Shown here: piece after piece, positions 18,731 through 28,865 of the stretch
Position numbering within the stretch: the stretch's first letter is position 1
How the letters are laid out: every line of letters starts with the position of its first letter
Assembly (NCBI GenBank): GCA_018667855.1
Contig: JABIRL010000313.1
Location: 1-37,278 of the forward strand
Direction: 5' to 3'
Source: Rhodospirillaceae bacterium
GTDB taxonomy: Bacteria > Pseudomonadota > Alphaproteobacteria > GCA-2731375
Length of the DNA: 37,278 nucleotides
Program-made: the position numbers and the translations under genes
The notes under the pieces: model-generated
Databases searched by the model: none
What the model was told of the DNA's origin: nothing
Seen by the model: the letters and a program-made list of their open reading frames with translations, nothing else

Positions 18731-19672
18731 ATGCGATTGGTCAGCGCCGAAGAGGTCGACAACGCCCTTGATGACCGTGCTCTGGTCGAGGCGTTGCGCG
18801 GGATGTTCCGCACCGGCTGCGATGTGCCCTTGCGTCATCACCACAACATCCCCACACCGGGCGTGGCCGACGGCACCTTGTTGCTGATGCCCGCCTGGCA
18901 AAGCGGCGATCAGATCGGCATCAAACTGGTCACGGTATTCCCCGACAACGGCAAGGCGGGCCTGGCCTCCATCCTGGGTAATTATCTATTGCTGGACGGT
19001 ACCACCGGGCAGCCCCAGGCGCTTCTGGACGGCGTACAATTGACCCTGCGGCGCACCGCCTGCGCCTCCGCCCTGGCGGCTGACTATCTGGCCCGGGCCG
19101 ATGCGGCAAAACTGGTCATGGTCGGGGCGGGCTCCCTGGCGCCCTATTTGATCCGGGCCCATAAAGCCGTGCGGCCGATTTCTTCCGTGACGATCTGGAA
19201 CCACAACGGTGACAAGGCCCGGGCCCTGGCCGAAAATCTAAGCATCGATGGTGTTGAAATCACCGCCAGTGCAGATCTGGAGGCCGCGGTCCGCCAGGCG
19301 GATCTGGTCAGTTGCGCCACCTTGTCCTCCACGCCGCTGGTCCGGGGCGATTGGCTGCCCGCCGGCTGCCATCTGGACCTGGTCGGGGCTTTCCGCCCGG
19401 ATATGCGGGAGTGCGACGACCGGGCCGCAGCCCGCGCCCGCCTCTATGTGGATACCCGCGAAGGGGCCTTGGTCGAGGGCGGTGATATCGCCATCCCCCT
19501 GGCCAACAGCACGATCAACGAAGATGATATACAGGGCGATCTGTTCGATTTGACCAGGGGATTGGTCCGGGGCCGGGTCGACGGCGAAGACGACGACATC
19601 ACCTTGTTCAAATCCGTCGGCACGGCGTTGGAAGATCTGGCGGCGGCAAAGCTGGTGATGCAGAATCTGTAA
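18731..19672 (+). CDS. Ornithine cyclodeaminase / mu-crystallin family protein
   Basis: 313 residues with an NAD(P)-binding GAGSLA (Rossmann loop), the substrate-binding GIKLVTVFPDN block, and DLVGAFRPDMRE, which contains the conserved catalytic-region Asp. Family members include ornithine cyclodeaminase, alanine dehydrogenase, ketimine reductases and Delta1-pyrroline-2-carboxylate reductase, so the substrate cannot be named. The ATG at 18731 follows AAGGA. It sits between lapA and trpF, where many relatives have no such gene. All key blocks appear intact. Confidence 0.85.
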   Translation: MRLVSAEEVDNALDDRALVEALRGMFRTGCDVPLRHHHNIPTPGVADGTLLLMPAWQSGDQIGIKLVTVFPDNGKAGLASILGNYLLLDGTTGQPQALLDGVQLTLRRTACASALAADYLARADAAKLVMVGAGSLAPYLIRAHKAVRPISSVTIWNHNGDKARALAENLSIDGVEITASADLEAAVRQADLVSCATLSSTPLVRGDWLPAGCHLDLVGAFRPDMRECDDRAAARARLYVDTREGALVEGGDIAIPLANSTINEDDIQGDLFDLTRGLVRGRVDGEDDDITLFKSVGTALEDLAAAKLVMQNL

Positions 19673-19680
19673 ACGTGACC

Positions 19681-19943
19681 TAGAGCATGTCGCGGCTAAT
19701 CGGAACCATTTGACCGGCTCACAAGTTCCCGTGGGTAGGCGCGGTTTGCAGGTCGATGTGGGATATCGTCCAAAAATCGCAACGCCGCCACGGGACCTTG
19801 TGAGCTGGCCTGCGGTGGCCTTACCAATCCATTGGGCGGCGTTGCGCAGCTTACCCGATGCCCCACATCGCGCTGCGCCACGCGCCTACCCCAATGGATT
19901 GGTAAGGCCATCAAATGAATCCGATTAGCCGCGACATGCTCTA
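19681..19943. repeat. 263-bp nested inverted-repeat element (MITE-like)
   Basis: The ends are perfect 24-bp inverted repeats (19681-19704 and 19920-19943) beginning TAGAGCATGTCGCG. Inside are further complementary pairs: 19718-19733 with 19789-19804; 19733-19743 with 19881-19891; 19779-19789 with 19835-19845; and a perfect 19-bp pair 19817-19835 with 19891-19909. No gene fits inside. The GCATGTCGCG core also occurs in the palindrome at 3424-3461. It fills most of the gap before trpF. A non-autonomous transposable element or large REP-like repeat fits best; a structured trp leader is the alternative. Confidence 0.8.
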
Positions 19944-19990
19944 ACGTCTTGATCGGGACAAATCGCCTGCGTCTTGATATAAACCGCGCC

Positions 19991-20659
19991 ATGAACAGTT
20001 CCGCCGAAATTATGCCCATAGCGGTGAAAATTTGCGGTTTGAAGGACCCCGACATGATCGCGGCCGCCGTCGCGGGTGGCGTGCGCTATATTGGCCTGGT
20101 GTTCTTTCCGCGCTCGCCCCGCGCCGTGACGCCCGTACAGGCGGCCGCGTTGGCCCAACTGGTGCCGGAGAGGGTAATAAAAGTCGGCCTGTTCGTCGAT
20201 CCCGAAGACGATCTGCTGGTAGAGGTTTTGGCCCATGTGTCCCTGGATCTTATCCAACTGCACGGCGGCGAAAGCCCGGACCGGGTGGCCCGTATCAAGG
20301 CGCTGACGGGACTGCCCGTGATGAAGGCGATCAAAGTGGCCAAGGCGGAAGATCTGGACGAGGCGGCGGCCTTCGACGGCGTTGCTGATATGCTGTTGTT
20401 CGATGCCAAGGCGCCCAAGGACATGGCTGACGCGCTGCCGGGGGGTAATGGCCTGGTATTCAATTGGAATTTGCTGGCGGGCCGGCACTGGCGGCAGCCA
20501 TGGATGCTTGCGGGCGGCTTGGATGCCGGCAATGTGGTTCAGGCGGTGACTATCGCGGGGGCCCTTGCGGTGGATGTCTCCACGGGCGTCGAACGGGCGC
20601 CTGGCGAGAAAGACCCCGCCGCCATCAAAGCTTTTCTTGACGCCGTTAAGACCCTCTGA
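19991..20659 (+). CDS. trpF: Phosphoribosylanthranilate isomerase
   Basis: Third step of tryptophan synthesis from chorismate: isomerises N-(5-phosphoribosyl)anthranilate. 222 residues from the ATG at 19991, or 215 from the ATG at 20012 (MPIAVKICG), which matches many TrpF starts equally well; neither has a clear ribosome-binding site. The catalytic Cys15 lies in VKICG and the catalytic Asp138 in LLFDAK. QLHGGE and the C-terminal LAGGLDAGNV phosphate-binding segment are present. The gene starts 47 bases after the 263-bp repeat, so its promoter may lie in or near that element. trpB follows after 17 bases. Confidence 0.93.
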   Translation: MNSSAEIMPIAVKICGLKDPDMIAAAVAGGVRYIGLVFFPRSPRAVTPVQAAALAQLVPERVIKVGLFVDPEDDLLVEVLAHVSLDLIQLHGGESPDRVARIKALTGLPVMKAIKVAKAEDLDEAAAFDGVADMLLFDAKAPKDMADALPGGNGLVFNWNLLAGRHWRQPWMLAGGLDAGNVVQAVTIAGALAVDVSTGVERAPGEKDPAAIKAFLDAVKTL

Positions 20660-20676
20660 CATAGCATCGAGTTATC

Positions 20677-21884
<1,208 letters not shown>

Positions 21885-21888
<4 letters not shown>

Positions 21889-22742
21889 GCGCGCCGCTTT
21901 GGGGCCGGGCCCGGATTGAGGCGCGCTTCGGAAAGCTGCGGGACGAGGGCCGCGCCGCCCTGGTGACCTATGTTATGTCTGGTGATCCGGACCTTGAGAC
22001 CGCGGCCAGGATATTGGCGGGACTGCCGGCCGCGGGCGCCGATATCGTCGAACTGGGCATGGCCTTCACCGATCCCATGGCCGATGGCCCCTCCATCCAG
22101 GTGGCCGGGCTGCGAGCCCTGAAGGCCGGCATTACCTTGAAGAAAACTTTGGCCATGGCGGCGAAATTCCGAAAATCCGACACGGAAACACCGATAATTC
22201 TGATGGGTTATTACAATCCCATCCATACCTTTGGCGTGGAGGCCTTTTTGGCGGCGGCGGTCGCGGCGGGTATCGACGGCATGATCATGGTCGACCTGCC
22301 GCCCGAGGAGGATGACGAGCTTTGTCTGCCGGCCTTGGATGCGGGGCTTAGTTTTATTCGTCTGGCAACGCCGACCACGGACGATGCGCGTCTGCCGGCC
22401 GTGTTGGCGAACACCTCAGGCTTTGTCTACTACGTCTCCTACACCGGGATCACCGGCGCCGGCTCGGCTGATGCGGATACTGTGGGCGAAGCGGTGGCGC
22501 GTATTCGCCGCTATACGGATCTGCCCATCGCGGTCGGTTTCGGCATCCGTACACCGGAGCAGGCCAAGGGGATTGCCGGCGTGGCCAATGGCGCGGTGGT
22601 CGGTACCGCCTTCACCGATGCGGTGCGCGACAGCCTGGATGACAACGGAAACGCCACCGAGGGAACGGTGGATGCGGTCCTGGATCTGACCCGGCAACTG
22701 GCGGCCGGCGTTGCCGCCGCCGGCACGGGAGCGAAATCTTGA
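21885..22742 (+). CDS. trpA: Tryptophan synthase alpha chain
   Basis: Cleaves indole-3-glycerol phosphate to indole, which passes to TrpB. 285 residues. The catalytic Glu56 (ELG) and Asp67 (MADGP) match E. coli Glu49 and Asp60. The intervening loop reads MAFTDP, so the position equivalent to E. coli Pro53 is Ala60. GYYNP, the mobile loop with YTGITGAG and VGFGI are present. Both ends overlap neighbours by 4 bases: ATGA with trpB, TTGA with accD. Confidence 0.96.
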
Positions 22743-23716
22743 ATTGGTTAAGCAACTTCGTCCGGCCGAAAATTCAGGCCCTGGTGCGCAAGCGCGAGGT
22801 GCCCGACAACCTTTGGACCAAATGCCCCAATTGTGGCCAGATGATCCATCACAAGGAAATCAAGCAACGGCAGTTCGTCTGCCAGCATTGCGACCACCAT
22901 CTTCGGGTCGGCCCCGATGACCGCTTCCCCCATTTGTTCGATGATGGCGAATTCTCGGTCATTGAATTGCCGGAAGTCGCCGCCGATCCCTTGAAATTTC
23001 GTGACCAGAAGCGTTATTCGGATCGGCTTAAGGAGTCCCAGGGCAAGACCGGACAGCAGGATGCCGTGGTCGTCGCCCATGGCAAGCTGGGTGGCCACGG
23101 CGCCGTCATCGCGGTGCAGAATTTTTCCTTCATGGGCGGCTCCCTTGGCCAGGGCGCGGCGGAAGCGATCATCGCCGCCGCCAAACTGGCCGTGGTCCAG
23201 GATGTTCCGCTGATCATCTTCGCGGCCGCCGGCGGGGCCCGTATGCAGGAGGGTATTTTGTCCCTGATGCAATTGCCCCGCACCACGATTGCCGTGCAAA
23301 TGCTGCAGGAAGCCGGCCAGCCCTATATCTCGGTTCTGACCGACCCGACCACCGGCGGCGTAACCGCCAGCTATGCCATGCTGGGCGATATCGCCATTTC
23401 AGAACCCGGCGCCCTGATCGGTTTCGCCGGCCCCCGGGTGATTGAAAACACCATTCGCGAACGCCTGCCGGAAGGCTTCCAGCGCGCCGAATACCTGTTG
23501 GAACACGGCATGCTGGACATGGTCGTGCATCGCCACCAGTTGCGGGAAACGCTGATCCGGGTGGTTGAATTGCTGGGCAACCGGCCGCCCTCGGGGCAGG
23601 TCATCTCTCTACCGCCACCGGATCTGGAAATACCTCTACCCATGGCTGCTGGACAGACTACGAGACCGGGTGGGGGACAAAAGGCCAAGACGGATGAACC
23701 TGGCGGCGCGCCCTGA
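22739..23716 (+). CDS. accD: Acetyl-CoA carboxylase carboxyltransferase subunit beta
   Basis: Part of the carboxyltransferase that makes malonyl-CoA for fatty-acid synthesis. 325 residues. The N-terminal zinc ribbon has Cys29/Cys32 and Cys48/Cys51; a crotonase-like carboxyltransferase domain follows, with GGARMQEG and [17 protein letters not shown]. The start is TTG at 22739, giving the typical [17 protein letters not shown] lies 7 bases upstream, and the codon overlaps the trpA stop. The last 23 bases overlap folC. Confidence 0.95.
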   Translation: MNWLSNFVRPKIQALVRKREVPDNLWTKCPNCGQMIHHKEIKQRQFVCQHCDHHLRVGPDDRFPHLFDDGEFSVIELPEVAADPLKFRDQKRYSDRLKESQGKTGQQDAVVVAHGKLGGHGAVIAVQNFSFMGGSLGQGAAEAIIAAAKLAVVQDVPLIIFAAAGGARMQEGILSLMQLPRTTIAVQMLQEAGQPYISVLTDPTTGGVTASYAMLGDIAISEPGALIGFAGPRVIENTIRERLPEGFQRAEYLLEHGMLDMVVHRHQLRETLIRVVELLGNRPPSGQVISLPPPDLEIPLPMAAGQTTRPGGGQKAKTDEPGGAP

Positions 23717-25019
23717 ACTGGGCATCACACCGCCCGAGGTTATCCTCGCCCGGCTGATCCGGCTGCACCCAAAGCTGATTGATCTGTCCCTGGGCCGCTT
23801 GCGGCGCCTGCTGCGAATTCTCGACCACCCGGAACGAAACCTGCCGCCCGTGATGCATATCGCGGGCACCAATGGCAAGGGTTCGACCATCGCCTATATG
23901 CGCGCGGCCCTGGAAGCGTCGGGCGCCAGGGTGCATGTCATGACCTCGCCGCACCTGGTACGCTTCAACGAACGCATACGCCTGGCCGGTGCGTTGATCA
24001 CGGATGATGAGCTGATCGCCGTATTGAGCGCCTGCGAGGCGGCGAACGGTGGTGATCCCATTACGTATTTCGAGATTACCACGGCGGCGGCGTTTCTGGC
24101 CTTTCGCGACACGCCGGCCGATATCCTGCTGCTCGAGACCGGCCTGGGCGGGCGCCTTGATGCCTCCAACGTGATCGAGGCGCCGTTGCTGACGGCAATC
24201 ACCACCGTGTCCATGGACCATCAGAACTTCCTTGGTGACAGCCTGGCGGGCATCGCCCACGAGAAGGCTGGTATTTTGAAACCCAATGTGACCGGCGTGA
24301 TCAGCCGTCAGGCACCGGAAGCCGCGCAGGCCATAAAGGACAATGCCAAGGCGGTTGGAGCCGATTTGCTGTGTCAGGATCATGACTGGCATGTGCGGGG
24401 CAACGGCGGACAATTGGAGTTCACCTCGTCAGCGGAAAAACTGCGCCTGCCGGCGCCGGTCCTCGGGGGCGTGCATCAAGTTCAGAATGCCGGTCTGGCG
24501 CTGGCCTGTCTGCAAAATCTGCATGGATTTTCATTGAGCGCGGATGACCTGGCGACGGGCCTGACCACAGCCAATTGGCCGGGTCGTTTGCAGCCTTTGC
24601 GCAAGGGTCCGCTGTGCGAAGGATTTACGGGCGAGCTTTGGCTGGATGGCGGCCATAATCCGGGCGCTGGTGCCGCCCTGGCCGAAACCCTGGCCGAATG
24701 GCGGGACCGGGACGAGCAGCAGCGGCCCCTGCATCTGATCGTGGGTATGTTGAACAACAAGGACGTGGAAAACTTTCTGGCCCCGTTCCGTACGCTTCAG
24801 CCGGACATCCACGCCGTGCCGGTCCCCTATGAAGAGGCGGCAATGGCGCCTGAGCGGATCGTTCAAGCGGCTACGGACCTGGGTCTTGATGCAAGCCAGT
24901 CGAAAGATGTCGCGGCGGCGCTGAAACAGATCGCGAAATCGGCCGTGACGCCCAGAGTACTGATTTGCGGTACGCTATATCTGGCCGGCAGCATTCTTGC
25001 CACCGATCCCCAGGAATAA
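23694..25019 (+). CDS. folC: Bifunctional folylpolyglutamate synthase / dihydrofolate synthase
   Basis: Adds glutamate to dihydropteroate and folates. 441 residues, a normal length. The ATP-binding P-loop is GTNGKGS (58-64). The family block [13 protein letters not shown], the metal/ATP site [12 protein letters not shown], the carbamylated-Lys region HEKAGI and the C-terminal DGGHNP are visible. The ATG at 23694 lies inside the end of accD (23-base overlap), and the accD-folC order is widely conserved. An open frame extends further upstream, but those residues shadow accD. Confidence 0.95.
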   Translation: MNLAARPELGITPPEVILARLIRLHPKLIDLSLGRLRRLLRILDHPERNLPPVMHIAGTNGKGSTIAYMRAALEASGARVHVMTSPHLVRFNERIRLAGALITDDELIAVLSACEAANGGDPITYFEITTAAAFLAFRDTPADILLLETGLGGRLDASNVIEAPLLTAITTVSMDHQNFLGDSLAGIAHEKAGILKPNVTGVISRQAPEAAQAIKDNAKAVGADLLCQDHDWHVRGNGGQLEFTSSAEKLRLPAPVLGGVHQVQNAGLALACLQNLHGFSLSADDLATGLTTANWPGRLQPLRKGPLCEGFTGELWLDGGHNPGAGAALAETLAEWRDRDEQQRPLHLIVGMLNNKDVENFLAPFRTLQPDIHAVPVPYEEAAMAPERIVQAATDLGLDASQSKDVAAALKQIAKSAVTPRVLICGTLYLAGSILATDPQE

Positions 25020-25033
25020 TTCCGGATACCGCC

Positions 25034-26251
25034 GTGCCGCTGCTCCTCCTCGCCGTTGTCGCCATGCTGGTCCAGCAGACCATGGCCACCGTGGCCAAGA
25101 CCGCCATTCCGGTGCTGTTTCCCGCCATCGCCCTGGAACTTGGCGCCGCGTCACAGGCGGTGCTGGCCTATACCTGGGTGTTTGCCGTCATTGGCGTGCT
25201 GGTCATGGCCGGCTGCGGCACCTTCATCATTCGCTATGGCGCCATACGCATGAGCCAGGTCGGCGGCCTGCTCATGGCCGGGGGCCTGGTGCTGGCCGCC
25301 TTGGCCGGTATCGACTATTGGACCGGCATCGTGATGTTGACATTGGGCGCCGTGCTGATCAGTGCCGGTTCGACCTCCGCTACGCCGGCCAGCTCGGAAA
25401 TCCTGGCCCGCTATGCGCCGCCAAGAATCGCACCATTTATTTTTTCCATCAAACAGACCGGCGTGCCGGCGGGCATCGCCATTGCCGGTGCGTTGGTGCT
25501 GCCGCTCTCGGTCTGGATCGGCTGGCAGTCGGCCCTGCTGGTCACGGCCGGGATTTGCCTGGTCATCGCGGCTGGTCTGCAACCCTGCCGCCGGGAATTC
25601 GACCGGGACCGGAACCCGGAACAAAAACTGGCATTCGGCGATGTGAAAGAAACCGTTCGCGCGGTGCTGCAACAGCCGGCGTTGCGGGCCATGGCCATGG
25701 CCGCTTTTGTCTTCGTCGGCCTGCAGGCGATCTTTACCAATTTCACGGTGGTCTATCTGTATGAGGAATTGCACTACACGGCAGTGGAGGCCGGCGCTAT
25801 CCTTGGCCTGACCACCCTGGTTGCGGTGCCGGCACGGATTTTCTGGGGCCTTGTTGCCTCGACCATTATGCCGGCACGGCCTCTGCTTGGTTTGCTGGCG
25901 GCGGTGATGGCGGTGGCCGCCGCCGCCATGGGCGCGTTTTCACCCGAATGGAGCCAGTGGCAGGTTTCCGCCGTTTGCGTGGTGATCGCCATGACGGCGC
26001 TGTCCTGGCATGGCGTTCTGCTATCGGAAGTGGCCCGCATCGCCCCCGACGGCGCGGTGGGGCGGCTGACGGGCGGGGTTCTTGCATTCGGCACCGCCGG
26101 CCAGGTCGCCTCGCCCATATTGTTCGGCGCGTTGTATTTTCCCTTTGGATATCAGGCGGCCTATCTGGCCGTCGCGCTGCCGGCGGCGGTGGTCGCCGTG
26201 ATTATGCTGCGGCGACGGCCGGCGGCGACAGCCAGTCGGCTGTCACCGTAG
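25034..26251 (+). CDS. MFS transporter
   Basis: 405 residues, 12 predicted membrane helices with a central polar loop near residues 185-210, typical of the major facilitator superfamily. The substrate is not recognisable. The start is uncertain: GTG at 25034 fits the protein but has no close ribosome-binding site (a GGAAT lies 19 bases back), and ATG at 25064 is the alternative. It begins 14 bases after folC, so it may be read from the same transcript. Its 3' end overlaps the convergent flavin oxidoreductase gene by 9 bases. Confidence 0.85.
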   Translation: MPLLLLAVVAMLVQQTMATVAKTAIPVLFPAIALELGAASQAVLAYTWVFAVIGVLVMAGCGTFIIRYGAIRMSQVGGLLMAGGLVLAALAGIDYWTGIVMLTLGAVLISAGSTSATPASSEILARYAPPRIAPFIFSIKQTGVPAGIAIAGALVLPLSVWIGWQSALLVTAGICLVIAAGLQPCRREFDRDRNPEQKLAFGDVKETVRAVLQQPALRAMAMAAFVFVGLQAIFTNFTVVYLYEELHYTAVEAGAILGLTTLVAVPARIFWGLVASTIMPARPLLGLLAAVMAVAAAAMGAFSPEWSQWQVSAVCVVIAMTALSWHGVLLSEVARIAPDGAVGRLTGGVLAFGTAGQVASPILFGALYFPFGYQAAYLAVALPAAVVAVIMLRRRPAATASRLSP

Positions 26252-27307
26252 GGCGGGCAGGACCTGCTGTTCCAATAATTCCAGGGCACGGGCGGCGTCG
26301 GGATTGCCCGACAGGGCAATGCGGCCGCCGATGACAATTTTGTCCAGGCCAAGGGCGGCCAGGCCCTGCAATCTTTCAAGACAGGCCTCCGGCGTGCCGA
26401 CGATGGCGAAGTGGTCGATGAAATCGCCGGTCAGGGTGCCGGCCTGGCGGCTGTCGCCCTGTGTATGTTTGTTCATATCGTAGTTGCTGACCAGGGTATG
26501 CAGAGCGCTTTGCGCCGCGTCCGACCAGGGCCCCATGGTACGGCCATGCATGACATTGAAGCGGGCAAAGGTAGTCAACCCGCCACGCACCAGATTGCGG
26601 GCGGCGGCGATATCGGCGTGGCAGGCCAGGTTGAGGTAGGCGCCGAAAGCCACGCCGTTGGGGTCCAGGCCTGCCTGTTGCCGTGCTTCCCGGGCTACCT
26701 TGATACCCCAGGCCAGGCGGTCAAGATCGGCGCCCAGGGTGAACATCACCCGTTCCGCGTGGCAGGCGCCGATGCCGATCACCCGGGGTCCTGTCGCCGC
26801 CACTTCCACCGGCACCTTTTGTGTGCCCGCGATCCAGGCGATGCGGCTTTCCGTGGGGGCGTCGTGAAGGTGCAGCTCCGACATGGGCGGGGCTACCTCC
26901 AGGGGGATATCAATTTCCTCGAACGGTACCGCCTCGCCGCGCAGATAGGCCTGCAAATGCCGCATATAGGTTTCGAAATGGCCCACCTTGCCCGGCGCCC
27001 GGCCCAGATGAGCCAGGGCGGAATCGCCCCGCCCGATGCCCAAGGTGGCCCGGCCGTCCGCCACCCGCTGCACGGAGGCGATGGCCGTTGCCGTAGCGGC
27101 CGCGTGGCGGGTGACCGAATTGGTTACCGCCGTGGCCAGCCCGATGCGTTCGGTCACCGTCGCCGCCATGGCCAGCGAAACATAAGGGTCGCCCGACAGG
27201 TTCTGGCTGTCGACCACGGCCAGGCCGTCCCAGCCGTTCGCCTCCACCGTGCGCGCCAGTTTGATGATGCCGCGCGGCGAAGCGGCCCCCGTGGTCCAGA
27301 CTTCCAT
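26243..27307 (-). CDS. LLM class (luciferase-like) flavin-dependent oxidoreductase
   Basis: 354-residue TIM-barrel flavoprotein of the luciferase/F420-dependent reductase superfamily. The N-terminus MEVWTTGAASPRGIIKLARTVEANGWDGLAVVDS and the VADGRATLGIGRGDSAL block are typical, as is a C-terminal IVGTPEACLERL segment. It could use FMNH2 or F420; the sequence alone does not decide. It starts 3 bases after the carotenoid-oxygenase-like gene, with AAGGAG (27317-27322 on plus) inside that gene's last codons, so the two are one transcript. Confidence 0.87.
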   Translation of the reverse strand: MEVWTTGAASPRGIIKLARTVEANGWDGLAVVDSQNLSGDPYVSLAMAATVTERIGLATAVTNSVTRHAAATATAIASVQRVADGRATLGIGRGDSALAHLGRAPGKVGHFETYMRHLQAYLRGEAVPFEEIDIPLEVAPPMSELHLHDAPTESRIAWIAGTQKVPVEVAATGPRVIGIGACHAERVMFTLGADLDRLAWGIKVAREARQQAGLDPNGVAFGAYLNLACHADIAAARNLVRGGLTTFARFNVMHGRTMGPWSDAAQSALHTLVSNYDMNKHTQGDSRQAGTLTGDFIDHFAIVGTPEACLERLQGLAALGLDKIVIGGRIALSGNPDAARALELLEQQVLPALR

Positions 27308-27310
27308 CGC

Positions 27311-28768
27311 CTAAAACTCCTTCAACATATCTCCCAACATATCTCCTCTGGCCCAGGTGGCGTGAAAGCCCTCCGGCACCCGGCAGGGCAGGATCAGTTT
27401 GCAGACCGGACCGTCGGCGAAGTTTTGCGCATCGAAAATATGCACTTCCGATTGCTGCGCCGAGCCGTTGCGGACAAAACTGACGACATAACCGTGGTCT
27501 TCCGCGCTGGCGTTGGCGGCGGGCGCGAACGGCGCTTCGCTATATGTATAGCCGGGCCCCTCGGAATAATATTCGCTGGCGCCGGTATCCAGATCGAACT
27601 TGATCAGGCCGGGGAAGTTGATGACCGGTTCGTGATTGATCTTGGCGCAATAGGCATATTTCATATGCGTGCCCATGGTGGCATTGTTCCAGGTCGGAAA
27701 TTCTCCATTCCATTTTTCGTCCAGCATGCCCTCTTTGGTGGCGCCGGTCTTCAGGTTGGCGGACCAGTAATAAAGGCGCGCGTCCAGGCCGTGGCGGCCC
27801 ATGATCGTGGTGATGGAGCTAAGGTCCGGGTTGCCCTGGGCATCGTGATGGGGATGGATACGGCAGCCGGTCATATGCAGCCAGTCGCCATCCTCCCAGG
27901 CGTTGATGGTGTGCAGGATGTAGCAGGGTTCGAACTCGTACCAGCGGATTTCGGACACCGCGCCGTGGCGGGGGATGACGCCGAAACGGGTCGGCCAGGT
28001 TTCTTCGAACTTCAGCTTCACCCGGCCGTGGCGATAGGCTTCCTCGTCCCAGATCAGGGGCAAGTCATGCAGGATGGTATGCTTGCGGCTGATCCACATA
28101 TCGTGGGGCATGCGGGGGCCAGGCAGTTCCACGGGCGTGAAGGCGGTCATCTCGCCTTCGCTGTTGATCACCCCTTGATGCATATAGGGAAAGTCGCGGT
28201 TGTAATCGAAAAAGATGAAGTCGTCGGTGCTTTCATCGGTCTTGGAATGGGCGGAGATTTTCGTTGTCCGCCGGCCGTTGAAATCCGACGGCCCTAGGGG
28301 ATCCAACGTGACCGGGTCCGCCAGATAGGGATCGCCCGAGATATACCAGGTGGTGACCAGTTTGCCCCTGTGCATGACCACGTCCGTGTTGGACGTATCC
28401 TTCAGGGGCATATCCGGGCGGTCCGTCCGGCGCGGATCCAGCATGCCGCCCCATAATGCCTGGCCCGCCGCCGTCTCTTCCCCAAAGCAACTGGTTTGGA
28501 TCCATTTGTTGCGGTAGGTGGCCCGGCCGTCCTTGAAATGCACCCCATGCAACATGCCGTCGCCATCGTAGCGGTGATATTTTCCCAACGGCTGATGTTG
28601 GTTGTTCGGGCCGTTCCGCACATAGACGCCGTCCAGATCGTCCGGCACCTTGCCGATCACGGTCATGTCCTCGAACCGTACGATCCGTTCGTCCTGGATC
28701 GGCGCATAGTTACCTTCCAAATATTTGTTGACCGGATAGATCGGTTTGCGTGTCGCGGCGCTGGGCAT
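27311..28768 (-). CDS. Carotenoid cleavage / lignostilbene dioxygenase family protein
   Basis: 485-residue non-heme iron oxygenase of the RPE65/CCD family. The four iron-binding histidines are identifiable: His174 (ISAHSKTDE), His222 (MPHDMW), His286 (ILHTINAWEDG) and His469 (EGFHATW). The N-terminal GVYVRNGPN block is the family hallmark. Members cleave double bonds in carotenoids, apocarotenoids or stilbene-like phenolics; this one cannot be assigned. It is divergent from the ThDP enzyme gene and followed by the flavin oxidoreductase, suggesting one pathway. Confidence 0.92.
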   Translation of the reverse strand: MPSAATRKPIYPVNKYLEGNYAPIQDERIVRFEDMTVIGKVPDDLDGVYVRNGPNNQHQPLGKYHRYDGDGMLHGVHFKDGRATYRNKWIQTSCFGEETAAGQALWGGMLDPRRTDRPDMPLKDTSNTDVVMHRGKLVTTWYISGDPYLADPVTLDPLGPSDFNGRRTTKISAHSKTDESTDDFIFFDYNRDFPYMHQGVINSEGEMTAFTPVELPGPRMPHDMWISRKHTILHDLPLIWDEEAYRHGRVKLKFEETWPTRFGVIPRHGAVSEIRWYEFEPCYILHTINAWEDGDWLHMTGCRIHPHHDAQGNPDLSSITTIMGRHGLDARLYYWSANLKTGATKEGMLDEKWNGEFPTWNNATMGTHMKYAYCAKINHEPVINFPGLIKFDLDTGASEYYSEGPGYTYSEAPFAPAANASAEDHGYVVSFVRNGSAQQSEVHIFDAQNFADGPVCKLILPCRVPEGFHATWARGDMLGDMLKEF

Positions 28769-28865
28769 GTTTGGAATTCCTTACATCCGGGGCCATCAAA
28801 TGGCATGGCTTGATCAGAATGTGCTCTATACTCGGGGCAACAGCAATAGCAGCGGAGGAAAAGCC
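28769..28865. promoter_or_regulatory. Divergent promoter region
   Basis: 97 bases between the oxygenase gene (minus) and the ThDP enzyme gene (plus), so both promoters should lie here. TATACT at 28827-28832 is a possible -10 for the plus-strand gene, but no well-spaced -35 is evident. GGAGGAA at 28854-28860 is a strong ribosome-binding site for the ThDP enzyme. No clear operator palindrome was found. Confidence 0.4.

Noticed and set aside
19681-19943. trp attenuator with a leader peptide
   Set aside because: No short frame with tandem Trp codons and no T-run terminator were found; the symmetry of the ends fits a repeat element better.
26411-28297. 628-codon plus-strand frame across the oxygenase and flavin enzyme genes
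   Set aside because: It spans two well-supported minus-strand genes and reads as low-information antisense protein.
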